Notes: generated by a model from the letters alone, not told the origin. DNA of 64,000 nucleotides from Tabrizicola_A sp964393035 (GCA_964393035.1 CAYMRX010000005.1:248001-312000), one strand, 5' to 3'; counted from the first letter of the stretch, positions 52,982 through 61,423 are shown. Made by a program: numbers and translations.

Positions 52982-53697
52982 TGACCGCGCCTTTGTTTCG
53001 TGATGACGCCTATCTGCGCGAGGCCGATGCCACCGTTCTGGCCCATACGCCCGAAGGCGGTATTCTGACCGACGCCTCGGTGTTCTACCCCACCGGGGGC
53101 GGGCAGCCCGGTGACAATGGTGTCGTGCAGTGGGACGGCGGGCGTCTGGCCATCGCCACGGCGGTCAAGGTCGAAGGCGGCGGCATCGCCCTGGTTCCGG
53201 CCGAACTCGCCGCCCTGCCGCCCGTGGGCGCACGGTTGCGCCAGCGCATCGACTGGGACCGGCGTCACCGCCACATGCGGGTGCATACCGCATTGCATCT
53301 CTTGTCGGTGGTCATTCCCTTGCCGGTGACGGGGGGGCAAATTGGCGCCGACAAGGGGCGGCTTGATTTCGACATGCCCGAGACCCCCGCCGATCTGCCC
53401 GCGCTGGAGGCCGCGCTGAACGCCCTCATTGCGCGCGATCTGGCCGTCACCGATCAATGGATCACCGACGCCGAGCTTTTGGCCAACCCCGGCCTTGTCA
53501 AAACCATGTCGGTCCACCCGCCCATGGGGCAGGGCCGGGTGCGGCTGGTGCGGATCGGCGATGCCGCCACCCAGATCGACCTGCAACCCTGCGGCGGCAC
53601 CCATGTCGCCCGCACCGCGGAAATCGGCCGGGTCGAGTTCGGCAAGATCGAGAACAAAGGCAAACAGAACCGCCGGATCAACCTGCTCCTCGCCTGA
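52978..53697 (+). CDS. AlaX-type alanyl-tRNA editing protein
   Basis: A 239-residue trans-editing protein homologous to the AlaRS editing domain, which deacylates Ser-tRNA(Ala) or Gly-tRNA(Ala). The zinc motif is intact: HTALHLLSV (HxxxH) and CGGTHVARTAEIG (CxxxH). The start region ASVFYPTGGGQPGDNG is typical. ATG 52978 overlaps the MscS stop as ATGA; the adjacent ATG at 52981 is the second codon. It is the last gene of the cysteine synthase / MscS / AlaX operon. Confidence 0.92.
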   Translation: MMTAPLFRDDAYLREADATVLAHTPEGGILTDASVFYPTGGGQPGDNGVVQWDGGRLAIATAVKVEGGGIALVPAELAALPPVGARLRQRIDWDRRHRHMRVHTALHLLSVVIPLPVTGGQIGADKGRLDFDMPETPADLPALEAALNALIARDLAVTDQWITDAELLANPGLVKTMSVHPPMGQGRVRLVRIGDAATQIDLQPCGGTHVARTAEIGRVEFGKIENKGKQNRRINLLLA

Positions 53698-53766
53698 ACG
53701 ACATCCGATCCCGCGCGACGTTTTGCTCTTGAGCGCCCCAAAACTTCCCGCTAAACACCCCGCAAC

Positions 53767-53856
53767 GGATCGGTGGCCGAGTGGTCGAAGGCGCACGCCT
53801 GGAAAGTGTGTAGGCGGGGAACCGTCTCTAGGGTTCGAATCCCTATCGATCCGCCA
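53767..53856 (+). tRNA. tRNA-Ser (anticodon GGA)
   Basis: A 90-base class II cloverleaf with acceptor stem GGATCGG, anticodon loop CTGGAAAG (anticodon GGA), a long variable arm, the T-arm GGGTTCGAATCCC and encoded CCA. It marks the left boundary of the accessory region. Confidence 0.93.
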
Positions 53857-54435
53857 CTTTCACATCGCAAACCCGAGATGAGGTCCCTGATGGGGCCTTT
53901 TTTCTTTTTGTTTCAAAGGGGTTTAGCAAGGCCATCCGACTTTCGGAGACTGGCATTTCCGCCGAAATCAGTCTCTGAGCGCCCCGCGTCTCTTTCCATC
54001 CGCCCTTCACCAAAATCGAGACGGATTTAAAAGATCACGCGATTTCAGCATGTTGGCGAAATCAAAATGCGCCGCAGTTGAAGCAGGTTCGTGTGCTCTC
54101 GGTGCGAACAGAGACACCCGAAGGCGGCGTGGTTGTGCGAGATCGTGCGCATGTCAGCGGGAAGCTGGTCAAGAGGCCCGCGGTCGCAACGGGCGGGAAA
54201 CGGACCTTCGCTGCGGCGCGCACCTATGTCTGCTATGCCGACTTTCTGCCATTCATTAGGACTGCTCCTCCGGTACGATTCCTCGACCTCCGAAGAGCTT
54301 GATCACCCTCAGACAGCGGGAGATCAATGCGGCTGCCAGACCACTATCACATCGCACTCGGTGACCGAGAAGAACCGGTCCTGCTCGCTCGGTCTACACA
54401 GGGCAATGCGGCTGAGCCTCAGCTTTGGCTGGAGG
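53857..54435. other. Gene-poor stretch downstream of tRNA-Ser
   Basis: About 580 bases without a credible gene. It holds the tRNA terminator at 53881-53909, then a GC-moderate segment with short reading frames in several phases (for example 54078-54302) that lack ribosome-binding sites and resemble no family. It looks like degraded sequence at the junction between core chromosome and accessory region. No direct repeat of the tRNA 3' end was found in it. Confidence 0.5.
53881..53909 (+). terminator. Rho-independent terminator after tRNA-Ser
   Basis: A 7-bp stem (AGGTCCC 53881-53887, GGGGCCT 53892-53898; one G-U pair) with a TGAT loop and a long T-rich run after it. Confidence 0.8.
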
Positions 54436-55065
54436 CTAACGCGCCGACGCTGCAGCGAGCTTTCCAGCGAAGGCGAGGAACACGCCGCCTGTAAGGCGGT
54501 CGAAGACACCGATCGCCTTCGGGCACCGCAAGAAACGATTGAGCGGCATGGTCGCCGAGATCAGAACGGCGAACCATGCCAAGGTAAGCAGGACATGGAT
54601 GCAAGCGAGAATGAAAGAGTAGCTGGCCACGCTGACATCCAACGGCACGAACTGCGGTAGGAAAGTCATGTAGAACACACCCACCTTGGGATTGAGGAGA
54701 TTGGTCAGGAAACCTCGTCTGAATGCCGCATGTCTGCTCCCACTCGGATCGCCTTCCCCGGTTGCACCGAGAGATGTTCGAGGTTTCAGTAGTAGCTTGA
54801 GGCCGAGCCAGGCCAGATAGGCGGCGCCGGCGAACTTTACGACCGTGTAGGCGATCTCCGACGCGCGCAACAGCGCGCCGAGGCCCAGCGACACTGCCGC
54901 TCCCCAGATCAGACAACCCGAGGCGATCCCCGCCGCCGAGAACAGTGCGGAGCGGCGGCCTTCCGCCATCGCAGCACGCAGGACCATCGCCGTATCGACG
55001 CCGGGTGTGATCGTGAGGATGGTCGCGGTGGCAATGAAGGCCGGAAGCAAGTGGATGTCGATCAT
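54436..55065 (-). CDS. LysE/RhtB-family amino acid exporter
   Basis: A 209-residue membrane exporter with about six helices. It shows the family's N-terminal TPGVDTAMVLRAAMAEGRRS, IASGCLIWGAAVSLGLGALL, and the conserved loop RRGFLTNLLNPKVGVFYMTF. LysE/RhtB proteins export amino acids or related metabolites. ATG 55065 shares a base with the upstream stop (TGATG), so it is coupled to the class V PLP enzyme. Both may handle a toxic or signalling amino acid derivative; the substrate is unknown. Confidence 0.9.
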   Translation of the reverse strand: MIDIHLLPAFIATATILTITPGVDTAMVLRAAMAEGRRSALFSAAGIASGCLIWGAAVSLGLGALLRASEIAYTVVKFAGAAYLAWLGLKLLLKPRTSLGATGEGDPSGSRHAAFRRGFLTNLLNPKVGVFYMTFLPQFVPLDVSVASYSFILACIHVLLTLAWFAVLISATMPLNRFLRCPKAIGVFDRLTGGVFLAFAGKLAAASAR

Positions 55066-56234
55066 CACTCTTGGGCTCCGTCCACTGAAGAGTTGGCCAT
55101 GATGTCGATGATCCTCTCGATTTCCGAGGCCGTGTTGTAATAGTGGGCCGCGACCCTGATCGCATCGTTGCGAACGCTGGCGAAGATGTTGTTGGCGTTC
55201 AAGCGGGACAGCATGTCTGTGGCTTCCACCTGCGGATGCGCCAACACGGTGATCCCCGAGGCAGACGTCCGTTCGAAGCTGTAAACGGCGGTAAGGTCGT
55301 GCTGCCGTGCCCGCTCCCGCAACAGCTCACCCAGATCGAGGATTCTGTTTTCGATCCATGCGATGCCGAGTTCGTCGATTTCGGTCAGACGTTCGGCCAA
55401 ACCGAAGATGCCGCAGCCGTTCGCCGTGCCCGGCTCGAAACGTCGCGCGTCGGGCAGGAAGTCGAGCGTGCGGTTGAACGCAAAAGGGTCGTTGACGCTG
55501 AGCCACCCAACGATGCGCGGTGTGATCTCGCTGAGCGCCCGGTCGGAGAAGGTCGCGAAGCCGATGCCTCGCGGGCCCATCAGCCATTTGTGCGCGCTGA
55601 CAACAAGGACATCGACACCACTCGCCTCCACGTCGATGCCGACGGCCCCGACCGATTGAGTGCCGTCCACCACCAGTATCGCACCCACATGACGACTGAT
55701 CTCGGCCATGGCCGCCAGATCGACGCGGAAGCCACTGAAGAACTGGACATGGCTCAACGCTATGACCCGTGTGCGGGAATCGCATGCCACCCGAACTTGC
55801 TCTGGCGTCAGCCTTCCATCCTCCGACGGGATCCGCCGGACCTCAACGCCGTGTGCCTCAAGCTGGAGCCAGCAGAGAAAGTTCGACGGGAACTCCTGTG
55901 CGCAGACGACGAGATTGTCCCCGGCACGCCACTCTACGCCGAGGGCAACCAACGAAAGGCCGTGCGATGTATTCTGGATATAGGCAACCTGATCCGGCTT
56001 GCATCCGACCAGCTTTGCCGCGAGAGCGCGTCCCCGATCGAAAACCGGCGTCGCCAATTGCTTGGCTTGGCGCAGGCGGGTCGCGATGATCTCGTTATAC
56101 CGTGCGCTTGCTTGCTGTACGCGCCGCGACACCGGCGAAACCGCGGCATTGTCCACGTAAATCTTGTCGCGAACATAGGGTATGTCTTCGCGGAGCCGGT
56201 GAATATGCGCGTCGTCGGTCATCTCATTATCCAT
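55065..56234 (-). CDS. Class V aminotransferase-fold PLP enzyme
   Basis: A 389-residue PLP enzyme of the class V (cysteine desulfurase / isopenicillin N epimerase) fold. It has KIYVDNAAVSPVSRRVQQAS, HGLSLVALGVEWRAG, the PLP-pocket Asp in ILVVDGTQSVGAVGI and the Schiff-base lysine in VLVVSAHKWLMGPRGIGFAT. The C-terminal part contains TSASGITVLAHPQVEATDML. The exact reaction is not predictable. ATG 56234 overlaps the MFS gene stop; ATG 56222 is an equally possible start. It lies in a putative MFS / PLP enzyme / LysE operon. Confidence 0.85.
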   Translation of the reverse strand: MDNEMTDDAHIHRLREDIPYVRDKIYVDNAAVSPVSRRVQQASARYNEIIATRLRQAKQLATPVFDRGRALAAKLVGCKPDQVAYIQNTSHGLSLVALGVEWRAGDNLVVCAQEFPSNFLCWLQLEAHGVEVRRIPSEDGRLTPEQVRVACDSRTRVIALSHVQFFSGFRVDLAAMAEISRHVGAILVVDGTQSVGAVGIDVEASGVDVLVVSAHKWLMGPRGIGFATFSDRALSEITPRIVGWLSVNDPFAFNRTLDFLPDARRFEPGTANGCGIFGLAERLTEIDELGIAWIENRILDLGELLRERARQHDLTAVYSFERTSASGITVLAHPQVEATDMLSRLNANNIFASVRNDAIRVAAHYYNTASEIERIIDIMANSSVDGAQE

Positions 56235-57480
56235 GCTGCTGATGTGTGGTGTGACGAGCGGCCACACCGACCAAGTGAATACCGAGGGCCAGCATCGCGA
56301 GCGCGATGCCGAACCCGGCGACTGCGATCCAACCAGCGCTGTTCCATGCAAGGCTTGCACCCGCCGAACCGATCGCCCCACCGATGAACATTCCGCCCAT
56401 CATGACCGCGTTAAGACGGTTGCGGACATCTGGGCCGAGGCCATGGATGATATGCTGGTTCGAGACCTGCGCGCTCTGCGCCCCGAAATCGAGCAGGATC
56501 ACGCCGGTGACCATACCCGCTACCGCGTTCCAAGTTCCCAGCACGGCCCAAGACAACACCATGACTGCGGTTGCGATGCCGACGACGAAATAGGGCCCCC
56601 GTCGATCCGCGATCCGCCCTGCGATCGGCGCGAACAGCACGCCCGCTATGCCCACAAAGCCGAAAAGCCCGGCTACCTCCGCACTCAGGCGGTAGTTTGT
56701 GTCCAGATGAAGCGCCAGTGTTGTCCAGAGTGCGCTGAATGATCCGAAGACGCAGGCCTGAATCAACGTCGCTTGCCGGAGGTTTCGTTCCTGCTGCCAG
56801 ATTGTGATGAGAGAACCGAGCAAGGCACCGTAGCCGATCCGCGCCTTGGGGTGGCTATGCGGCAAAGCCAGTGCCAGCAATCCGGCCATCGCCAAGGACA
56901 TTAGCAGACCCAACCAGAACATGGCGCGCCAACCAAAATGATCGCCGATGACGCCGGCGACCACTCGGCTCAGAAGGATGCCGCACAGAAGACCGCTCAT
57001 CACCGTGCCGATGGTTGCGCCTCGCCGCTCCGGCGGGGCAAGTTCTGCCGCAAACGGCAGGATCTGCTGGGCCACGCTTGCTGTGACGCCGACCAACGCC
57101 GATGCTCCGAGCAGCATCCATATGCTGGGAGCGACCGCCACGACCGCCAAAGAGACTGTGAGCAGGCCTATCTGGATCAGGATTAGGCGCCGGCGCTCTA
57201 CCAGATCGCCCAACGGCACGAGGAAAAGGAGACCGAGTGCATAGCCAAGCTGGGTCGCAGTCGGCACGAGCCCAACCAGCGATCTGGCAGCCGGAAAGGT
57301 CTTGTCGATTAGCCCGAGGATCGGCTGATTATAATAGATGTTCGCGACCGCCGTGCCGCAGGCGATGGCCATGACAAGAGCCAGTCCGGGGCTGAGCCCT
57401 TGGCTCTGGGAGACCTCTTGCTCCGCATCCGTCGCGATCGCCACGGCACATTCGCTTTCTTGATGATTGTTCGCGATCAT
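56227..57480 (-). CDS. MFS transporter (drug or metabolite efflux type)
   Basis: A 417-residue major facilitator with 12 predicted helices. Features include an NIYYNQPILGLIDKTFP start, LGYALGLLFLVPLGDLVERR (motif A), and PERRGATIGTVMSGLLCGIL in the central part. The 12-TM AraJ-like class often exports drugs or sugars. ATG 57480 is chosen; an in-frame GTG at 57495 adds five residues. It lies 93 bases downstream of the interrupted FrmR-type gene on the same strand, which would place it under that repressor before the IS insertion. Confidence 0.85.
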   Translation of the reverse strand: MIANNHQESECAVAIATDAEQEVSQSQGLSPGLALVMAIACGTAVANIYYNQPILGLIDKTFPAARSLVGLVPTATQLGYALGLLFLVPLGDLVERRRLILIQIGLLTVSLAVVAVAPSIWMLLGASALVGVTASVAQQILPFAAELAPPERRGATIGTVMSGLLCGILLSRVVAGVIGDHFGWRAMFWLGLLMSLAMAGLLALALPHSHPKARIGYGALLGSLITIWQQERNLRQATLIQACVFGSFSALWTTLALHLDTNYRLSAEVAGLFGFVGIAGVLFAPIAGRIADRRGPYFVVGIATAVMVLSWAVLGTWNAVAGMVTGVILLDFGAQSAQVSNQHIIHGLGPDVRNRLNAVMMGGMFIGGAIGSAGASLAWNSAGWIAVAGFGIALAMLALGIHLVGVAARHTTHQQHG

Positions 57481-57732
57481 AGTCACGCGTTCCACCGCCG
57501 ATCATGAGCATTGTCAGGGCGTCATCGGAGCAGCGCGGCGATCTGCGGATCGACGCGCTCCGTACCGGGAGCGCTACTTCGAGTAGCGACGAATGACTTC
57601 CAGAAGTTCCTTCGCGCCTTCAGCCCGCTCCGCGTCAGAAAGTCCTGAGCGTGAAATGTGCGACGTCAGGTGCACAGCGATTACTTCATCGAGAAGACCG
57701 TTTACGGCCCCTCGAACGGCAGCGACGAGGTG

Positions 57733-57740
57733 GAGCACCT
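57733..57740. repeat. Target-site duplication of the IS, left copy
   Basis: GAGCACCT, repeated at 59074-59081 on the other side of the element. An 8-bp duplication is standard for IS256 family insertions. Confidence 0.9.
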
Positions 57741-59073
57741 GAGAGTGTCCGGTCTTCTGTGTATGGCTGATTGGGTCCATGCTTCCTGAGAGGAGCAAGG
57801 ACGATGACGATTTCCAACGAACTGCTGGAGGAGCTGCTGAAGGGCTGCAAGCGGCCTGAGGATCTGCTTGGCGATGCCGGGCTGATGAAGGAACTGAAGA
57901 TCCGACTGATGGAGCGGATGCTTGGGGCCGAACTGACGTCGCACCTTGGCTATGAGGCCGGTGCTGAGCCGCCAGCCGAACAGACCAACCGCCGGAACGG
58001 GATTGCAACGAAGCGGGTGAAGGGCTCGGACGGCGAGGTGTTGCTTTCAGTGCCGCGTGACCGGGCCGGCAGCTTCGAACCGGAGCTGGTGAAGAAGGGC
58101 CAGACCCGGATCGACGGGGTGGATGACAAGATCATCGGGCTCTACGCTGCTGGGCTGTCGGTTCGGGACATCCAGGCCCACCTTGAGGAACTTTACGGGC
58201 TGCGGGTCTCGCCTGATTTGATCAGCCGGGTCACCGACGCCGTGCTCGACGAGGTCCGCGAATGGCAGAACCGGGCGCTGGACCGGATGTATCCCATTGT
58301 GATCTTTGACGCTTTACGCGTGAAGATCCGCGATGCCGACAGCCGGATGGTCAAAAACAAGGCCGTTTACATTGCTTTGGGCGTTACTCGGGAGGGCGAA
58401 CGCGAGGTGCTTGGCCTCTGGATCGCCGACAATGAGGGTGCCAAGTTCTGGCTGTCGGTGATGAACGAGCTGCGCAACCGCGGGGTCCAGGACATCCTGA
58501 TCGCTGTCGTCGACGGGCTGAAGGGCTTCCCCGATGCGATCACAGCGGCCTTCCCCGAGACGACGGTCCAGACCTGCATCGTGCATCTGATCCGGCATTC
58601 GATGAATTTTTGCAGCTGGAAGGACCGCAAGGCCGTGGCCGCCGACCTGCGCCCAGTCTACGAGGCCCCGACCGCCGAGGAAGCCGCCCGCCAGTTGGAC
58701 AGCTTCGAGGAAAAATGGGGCGGCAAATACCCATCCATCGCCCCGGCCTGGCGCAGGGCCTGGGCCGAGGTGACCCCGTTCTTTGCCTTCAGCGCCGCGA
58801 TCCGGAAGATCATTTACACTACGAATGCCGTAGAATCGCTGAACCGGGTGCTGCGGAAAACGCTGAAAACCAAGGGCTCGTTCCCAACCGAGGAGGCCGC
58901 AACGAAGCTGATCTTCCTGGCCATCCGCAACTTTGAAAAGGGCGGTCGAAATGTCAGGGAATGGGTTGCGGCCCGCAATCAGCTGGCCATACTCTTCGCT
59001 GGGCGCTTCGACGCCTGAACGTATCTGAAAACCGCATGGCCCAGATCAGATACACAGAGGATCAGACACTCTC
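57741..59073 (+). mobile_element. IS256-family insertion sequence, complete, 1333 bp
   Basis: A complete element bounded by 24-bp imperfect inverted repeats (57741-57764 and 59050-59073; three mismatches; outer sequence GAGAGTGTC) and an 8-bp target repeat. It encodes one intact transposase (57804-59018). The transposase frame runs opposite to the disrupted repressor gene. Intact ends and target repeats indicate a recent insertion. Confidence 0.93.
57804..59018 (+). CDS. IS256-family transposase
   Basis: A 404-residue DDE transposase of the mutator-like IS256 family. In order, an N-terminal DNA-binding region (ELLKGCKRPEDLLGDAGLMK), the catalytic aspartates in PIVIFDALRVKIRD and VVDGLKGFPDAI, and the Glu in YTTNAVESLNRVLRKTLK. 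The protein is full length for the family. Start 57804 follows AAGGA. It is intact and probably active. Confidence 0.96.
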   Translation: MTISNELLEELLKGCKRPEDLLGDAGLMKELKIRLMERMLGAELTSHLGYEAGAEPPAEQTNRRNGIATKRVKGSDGEVLLSVPRDRAGSFEPELVKKGQTRIDGVDDKIIGLYAAGLSVRDIQAHLEELYGLRVSPDLISRVTDAVLDEVREWQNRALDRMYPIVIFDALRVKIRDADSRMVKNKAVYIALGVTREGEREVLGLWIADNEGAKFWLSVMNELRNRGVQDILIAVVDGLKGFPDAITAAFPETTVQTCIVHLIRHSMNFCSWKDRKAVAADLRPVYEAPTAEEAARQLDSFEEKWGGKYPSIAPAWRRAWAEVTPFFAFSAAIRKIIYTTNAVESLNRVLRKTLKTKGSFPTEEAATKLIFLAIRNFEKGGRNVREWVAARNQLAILFAGRFDA

Positions 59074-59212
59074 GAGCACCTCAGTGCAGCCCGTGCCGGC
59101 TTCAAGAGCGCGTTCGATCGCTCTTACCTGTCCGCCGATCTTGTTGACACGCGCCACGAGGTGGGTGTCCGCGCTTGAAAGGATGGCCATAACTCTACCT
59201 CTTGTGCAAATA

Positions 59213-59236
59213 TACCTATACCCCCTATTCCTATAA
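59213..59236 (-). promoter_or_regulatory. Candidate FrmR/RcnR-type operator upstream of the interrupted repressor
   Basis: A tract of five C flanked by AT-rich, near-symmetric blocks (TATACCCCCTAT within 59217-59228, with CCTATA on both sides). CsoR/RcnR/FrmR operators have this shape. It is 23 bases upstream of the repressor start and could be an autoregulatory site. Confidence 0.5.
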
Positions 59237-59360
59237 ATTAAGAAGGTCAAGTTGGGCGATGGATGAACGGCTCAGCCTTCCTTGAATTGTTTTGCCCCAA
59301 AGTTCGCCGCTGAGAAGCAGCCGTTCGCCATGGGCTGACAGAATGGCAGTTCTGGGCCGA

Positions 59361-59615
59361 TCACGTCGATTTCGCTGCACCGTCGCCAACTGCCCGCCCA
59401 ACCTGCTCCCCCCACGCCTCGCCCGCCAGAAAACACAAATCATAGAGGCTGACAGCCGACGCCTCTCGCCCACAGGTCAGCCGCTTCAGCACCTCCGGCG
59501 CGAGATAGGCCAGCTGGAGTTGTCGGCTGACATGCCGTTCTGCCAAGCCAGCGGCATCGGCCAGTTCCTGGATAGAGGCAAACTCGCCGGTATCCATGCG
59601 CCGAAGCCATGCCAA
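59361..59615 (-). pseudogene. Fragment of a helix-turn-helix protein, possibly a site-specific recombinase C-terminus
   Basis: An 84-residue open frame. FASIQELADAAGLAERHVSR then QLQLAYLAPEVLKRL is a helix-turn-helix segment resembling the C-terminal DNA-binding tails of large serine recombinases or ParB-like proteins. The frame continues upstream towards the prs stop without a plausible start, and there is no N-terminal catalytic part. It is probably a truncated remnant of a mobile-element gene. Identity is tentative. Confidence 0.45.
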
Positions 59616-59665
59616 TGTCCCTGAATTACTGCGAGCTGACTTGCGGGAATCAAGCTCCGTTGCAG

Positions 59666-60697
59666 TTAAAGCAGCTGGGAGGGCCTTGGATACTCCGCCT
59701 CATAGATCGGCGTGAGCGTGTCAGCTTCAAACAGGCTGGAAACAGACATACCGCTCGAGATGTTTAAAATGGCTTGAGCAAACATCGGTGCGGTTGGGAC
59801 AATCCTGATATTCTTAGCCGCAAGAACAGAGAACGGCTGCTCGATCGAGTCGGTAATCACAAGCGATTTCATCACGGAATTCTGGACCCGTTCCACCGCC
59901 GGACCAGATAGAACGCCATGAGTGATATAGGCGTGAACTTCGGATGCCCCAGCTTGCATCAAGGTTTCAGCCGCCTTGCAAAGAGTGCCAGCGGTGTCGC
60001 AGATGTCATCCACAATCAGGCATGTCTTGCCCCGCACGTCTCCGATAACAGTCATCTCTGCTACCTCACCCGCTTTTTCTCGCCGCTTATCCACGATTGC
60101 GAGCGGTGCGCCAATTCGCTTCGCCAGCTCGCGCGCACGCGCGACGCCGCCAACATCTGGAGAAATCACCATCAGGTGCTCCATCTGTCCTCGAAAATGG
60201 TGTTCAATGTCCAAAGCGAACACCGGGCTGGCGTAAAGGTTGTCTACGGGGATGTCGAAGAAGCCTTGAATCTGTGCTGCGTGCAGGTCGAGCGTCAAGA
60301 CTCGATCGATTCCCGCCGTCTCGATCAGGTTCGCCACCATTTTAGCAGAAATCGGCGTACGGGCCTTGGCTCGGCGGTCTTGGCGGGCATACCCAAAATA
60401 GGGAATCACAGCGGTGATCCGGCTGGCAGAAGACCGGCGCAGGGCGTCGGTCATGATCAATAGCTCCATCAGATTGTCATTGGCCGGGTTTGACGTGGGC
60501 TGTATCACGTACATGTCCTCGCCTCGGACATTCTCGAACACTTCGACAAAAATCTCTTGATCGTTGAACCGCTCGACACGGGCGTCGACCAAGTTGATTG
60601 GCATGCCACGATGGACGGACATACGCTGTGCAATGGCTTGACCAAGAGGCAGATTTGCGTTGCCAGAAATCAGTTTTGGTGCATTGAGCGGTGGCAT
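59666..60697 (-). CDS. prs: Ribose-phosphate pyrophosphokinase (PRPP synthase)
   Basis: A 343-residue class I PRPP synthase. It has the catalytic flexible loop YFGYARQDRRAKARTPISAK, the LTLDLHAAQIQGFFDIPVDN ribose-5-phosphate region and the PRPP loop LIVDDICDTAGTLCKAAETL. ATG 60697 has GAGAGG about nine bases upstream. It is the last gene of a btpA-like / apt-like / prs unit. Bacteria normally need one prs for nucleotide synthesis, so this copy within an accessory cluster is probably a dedicated extra enzyme. The chromosomal prs is not in the window. Confidence 0.93.
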   Translation of the reverse strand: MPPLNAPKLISGNANLPLGQAIAQRMSVHRGMPINLVDARVERFNDQEIFVEVFENVRGEDMYVIQPTSNPANDNLMELLIMTDALRRSSASRITAVIPYFGYARQDRRAKARTPISAKMVANLIETAGIDRVLTLDLHAAQIQGFFDIPVDNLYASPVFALDIEHHFRGQMEHLMVISPDVGGVARARELAKRIGAPLAIVDKRREKAGEVAEMTVIGDVRGKTCLIVDDICDTAGTLCKAAETLMQAGASEVHAYITHGVLSGPAVERVQNSVMKSLVITDSIEQPFSVLAAKNIRIVPTAPMFAQAILNISSGMSVSSLFEADTLTPIYEAEYPRPSQLL

Positions 60698-60729
60698 CGT
60701 GGGGCCTCTCAGATAACGAGAATAAAGGG

Positions 60730-60751
60730 CCCCGGCACGCAAATGCCGGGG
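60730..60751 (-). terminator. Hairpin between the APRT-like gene and prs
   Basis: A perfect 8-bp stem (CCCCGGCA 60730-60737, TGCCGGGG 60744-60751) with a six-base loop, followed by CCCTTTATT on the minus strand. It is 33 bases before the prs start and may attenuate prs or stabilise the upstream mRNA. Confidence 0.5.
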
Positions 60752-60784
60752 GAGTTTACGACATGACGGGGTCCTGTCGGGTTA

Positions 60785-61423
60785 CTAAGGCGCAGTTCGG
60801 CCGGCAGTGGGGAATGTCCGCTCTGCCTTGTAACTGCGGAAGCTGGACAAATCCTGGGCGTTGCATTCCGTTTGCCACTGGCTGCCGGGAACCACGGCCG
60901 TTATGATTGGGAATCGCTTTGCGTAGGCGTCAGTCGCCTCGCAGTTTTCCATCGCAATCGTAACCAGGCCCGCGACGATCCCACCCTGGCGCTCGACCAA
61001 TTGGATCGCAGCCTCCATCGTACCCCCTGTCTGTATCCACTGATCGGCCAGGAGTACCCGAGTGCCTTTGGCAAAGGCGGGGAGGCGCATCTCCATGTCT
61101 TGGGTCTTCCCAGAATAATTGGTGAAGCTCACCCGATCAGTGTCGACGCATAGCTTTCCCGCCTTGCGCACCGGCAAGAAGCCGCGACCGGTCCGCGCTG
61201 CGAGCCCTGCCCCCAGAACGAAACCCATCGCATCACAACCACCGACAACATCGAATTCGACACCTTCAAGGTCCTCGATAAGGTCGTCCAGCAGATCTTC
61301 AAACGCGGTAGCGTTGATGTAGATTGAGGTAGGATCGAGCCAAGCAAACTTTGGTCCCTTGGTATTTGGCGACATCAAAGACAGATACCAACGATTATTG
61401 CGGGGGCCTTTTGAATCAGTCAT
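60785..61423 (-). CDS. APRT-like phosphoribosyltransferase
   Basis: A 212-residue type I phosphoribosyltransferase resembling adenine PRTase: VVGGCDAMGFVLGAGLAART followed by FLPVRKAGKLC, and the PRPP-binding segment VLLADQWIQTGGTMEAAIQL. In that segment the canonical pair of acidic residues (DD in DDLLATGGT) is DQ here, with Trp following. The N-terminal 60 residues (FAWLDPTSIYINATAFEDLL) are unlike standard APRT, suggesting a different base. ATG 61423 overlaps the upstream gene by eight bases. It sits between the TIM-barrel gene and prs, whose product PRPP is its likely co-substrate. Confidence 0.78.
   Translation of the reverse strand: MTDSKGPRNNRWYLSLMSPNTKGPKFAWLDPTSIYINATAFEDLLDDLIEDLEGVEFDVVGGCDAMGFVLGAGLAARTGRGFLPVRKAGKLCVDTDRVSFTNYSGKTQDMEMRLPAFAKGTRVLLADQWIQTGGTMEAAIQLVERQGGIVAGLVTIAMENCEATDAYAKRFPIITAVVPGSQWQTECNAQDLSSFRSYKAERTFPTAGRTAP

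Larger units (their letters stand above)
57574..59190 (-). pseudogene. FrmR/RcnR/CsoR-family repressor gene interrupted by an IS256-family element
   Basis: The gene is split by an insertion. The N-terminal part (59190-59074, 39 codons) ends TGCTEVL. The C-terminal part (57732-57574, 52 codons and stop) begins HLVAAVRGAVNGLLDEVIAV. Removing the IS and one copy of the 8-bp target repeat restores an uninterrupted 91-residue protein in frame. It carries Cys35 and His60, the FrmR ligand positions. FrmR/RcnR proteins repress adjacent efflux or detoxification genes until metal or formaldehyde binds. Start 59190 has GAGG about eight bases upstream. The copy is presumably inactive. Confidence 0.88.

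Noticed and set aside
54078..54302. A small open frame downstream of tRNA-Ser.
   Set aside because: No ribosome-binding site, no recognisable domain, and overlapping open frames in other phases; treated as degraded sequence.
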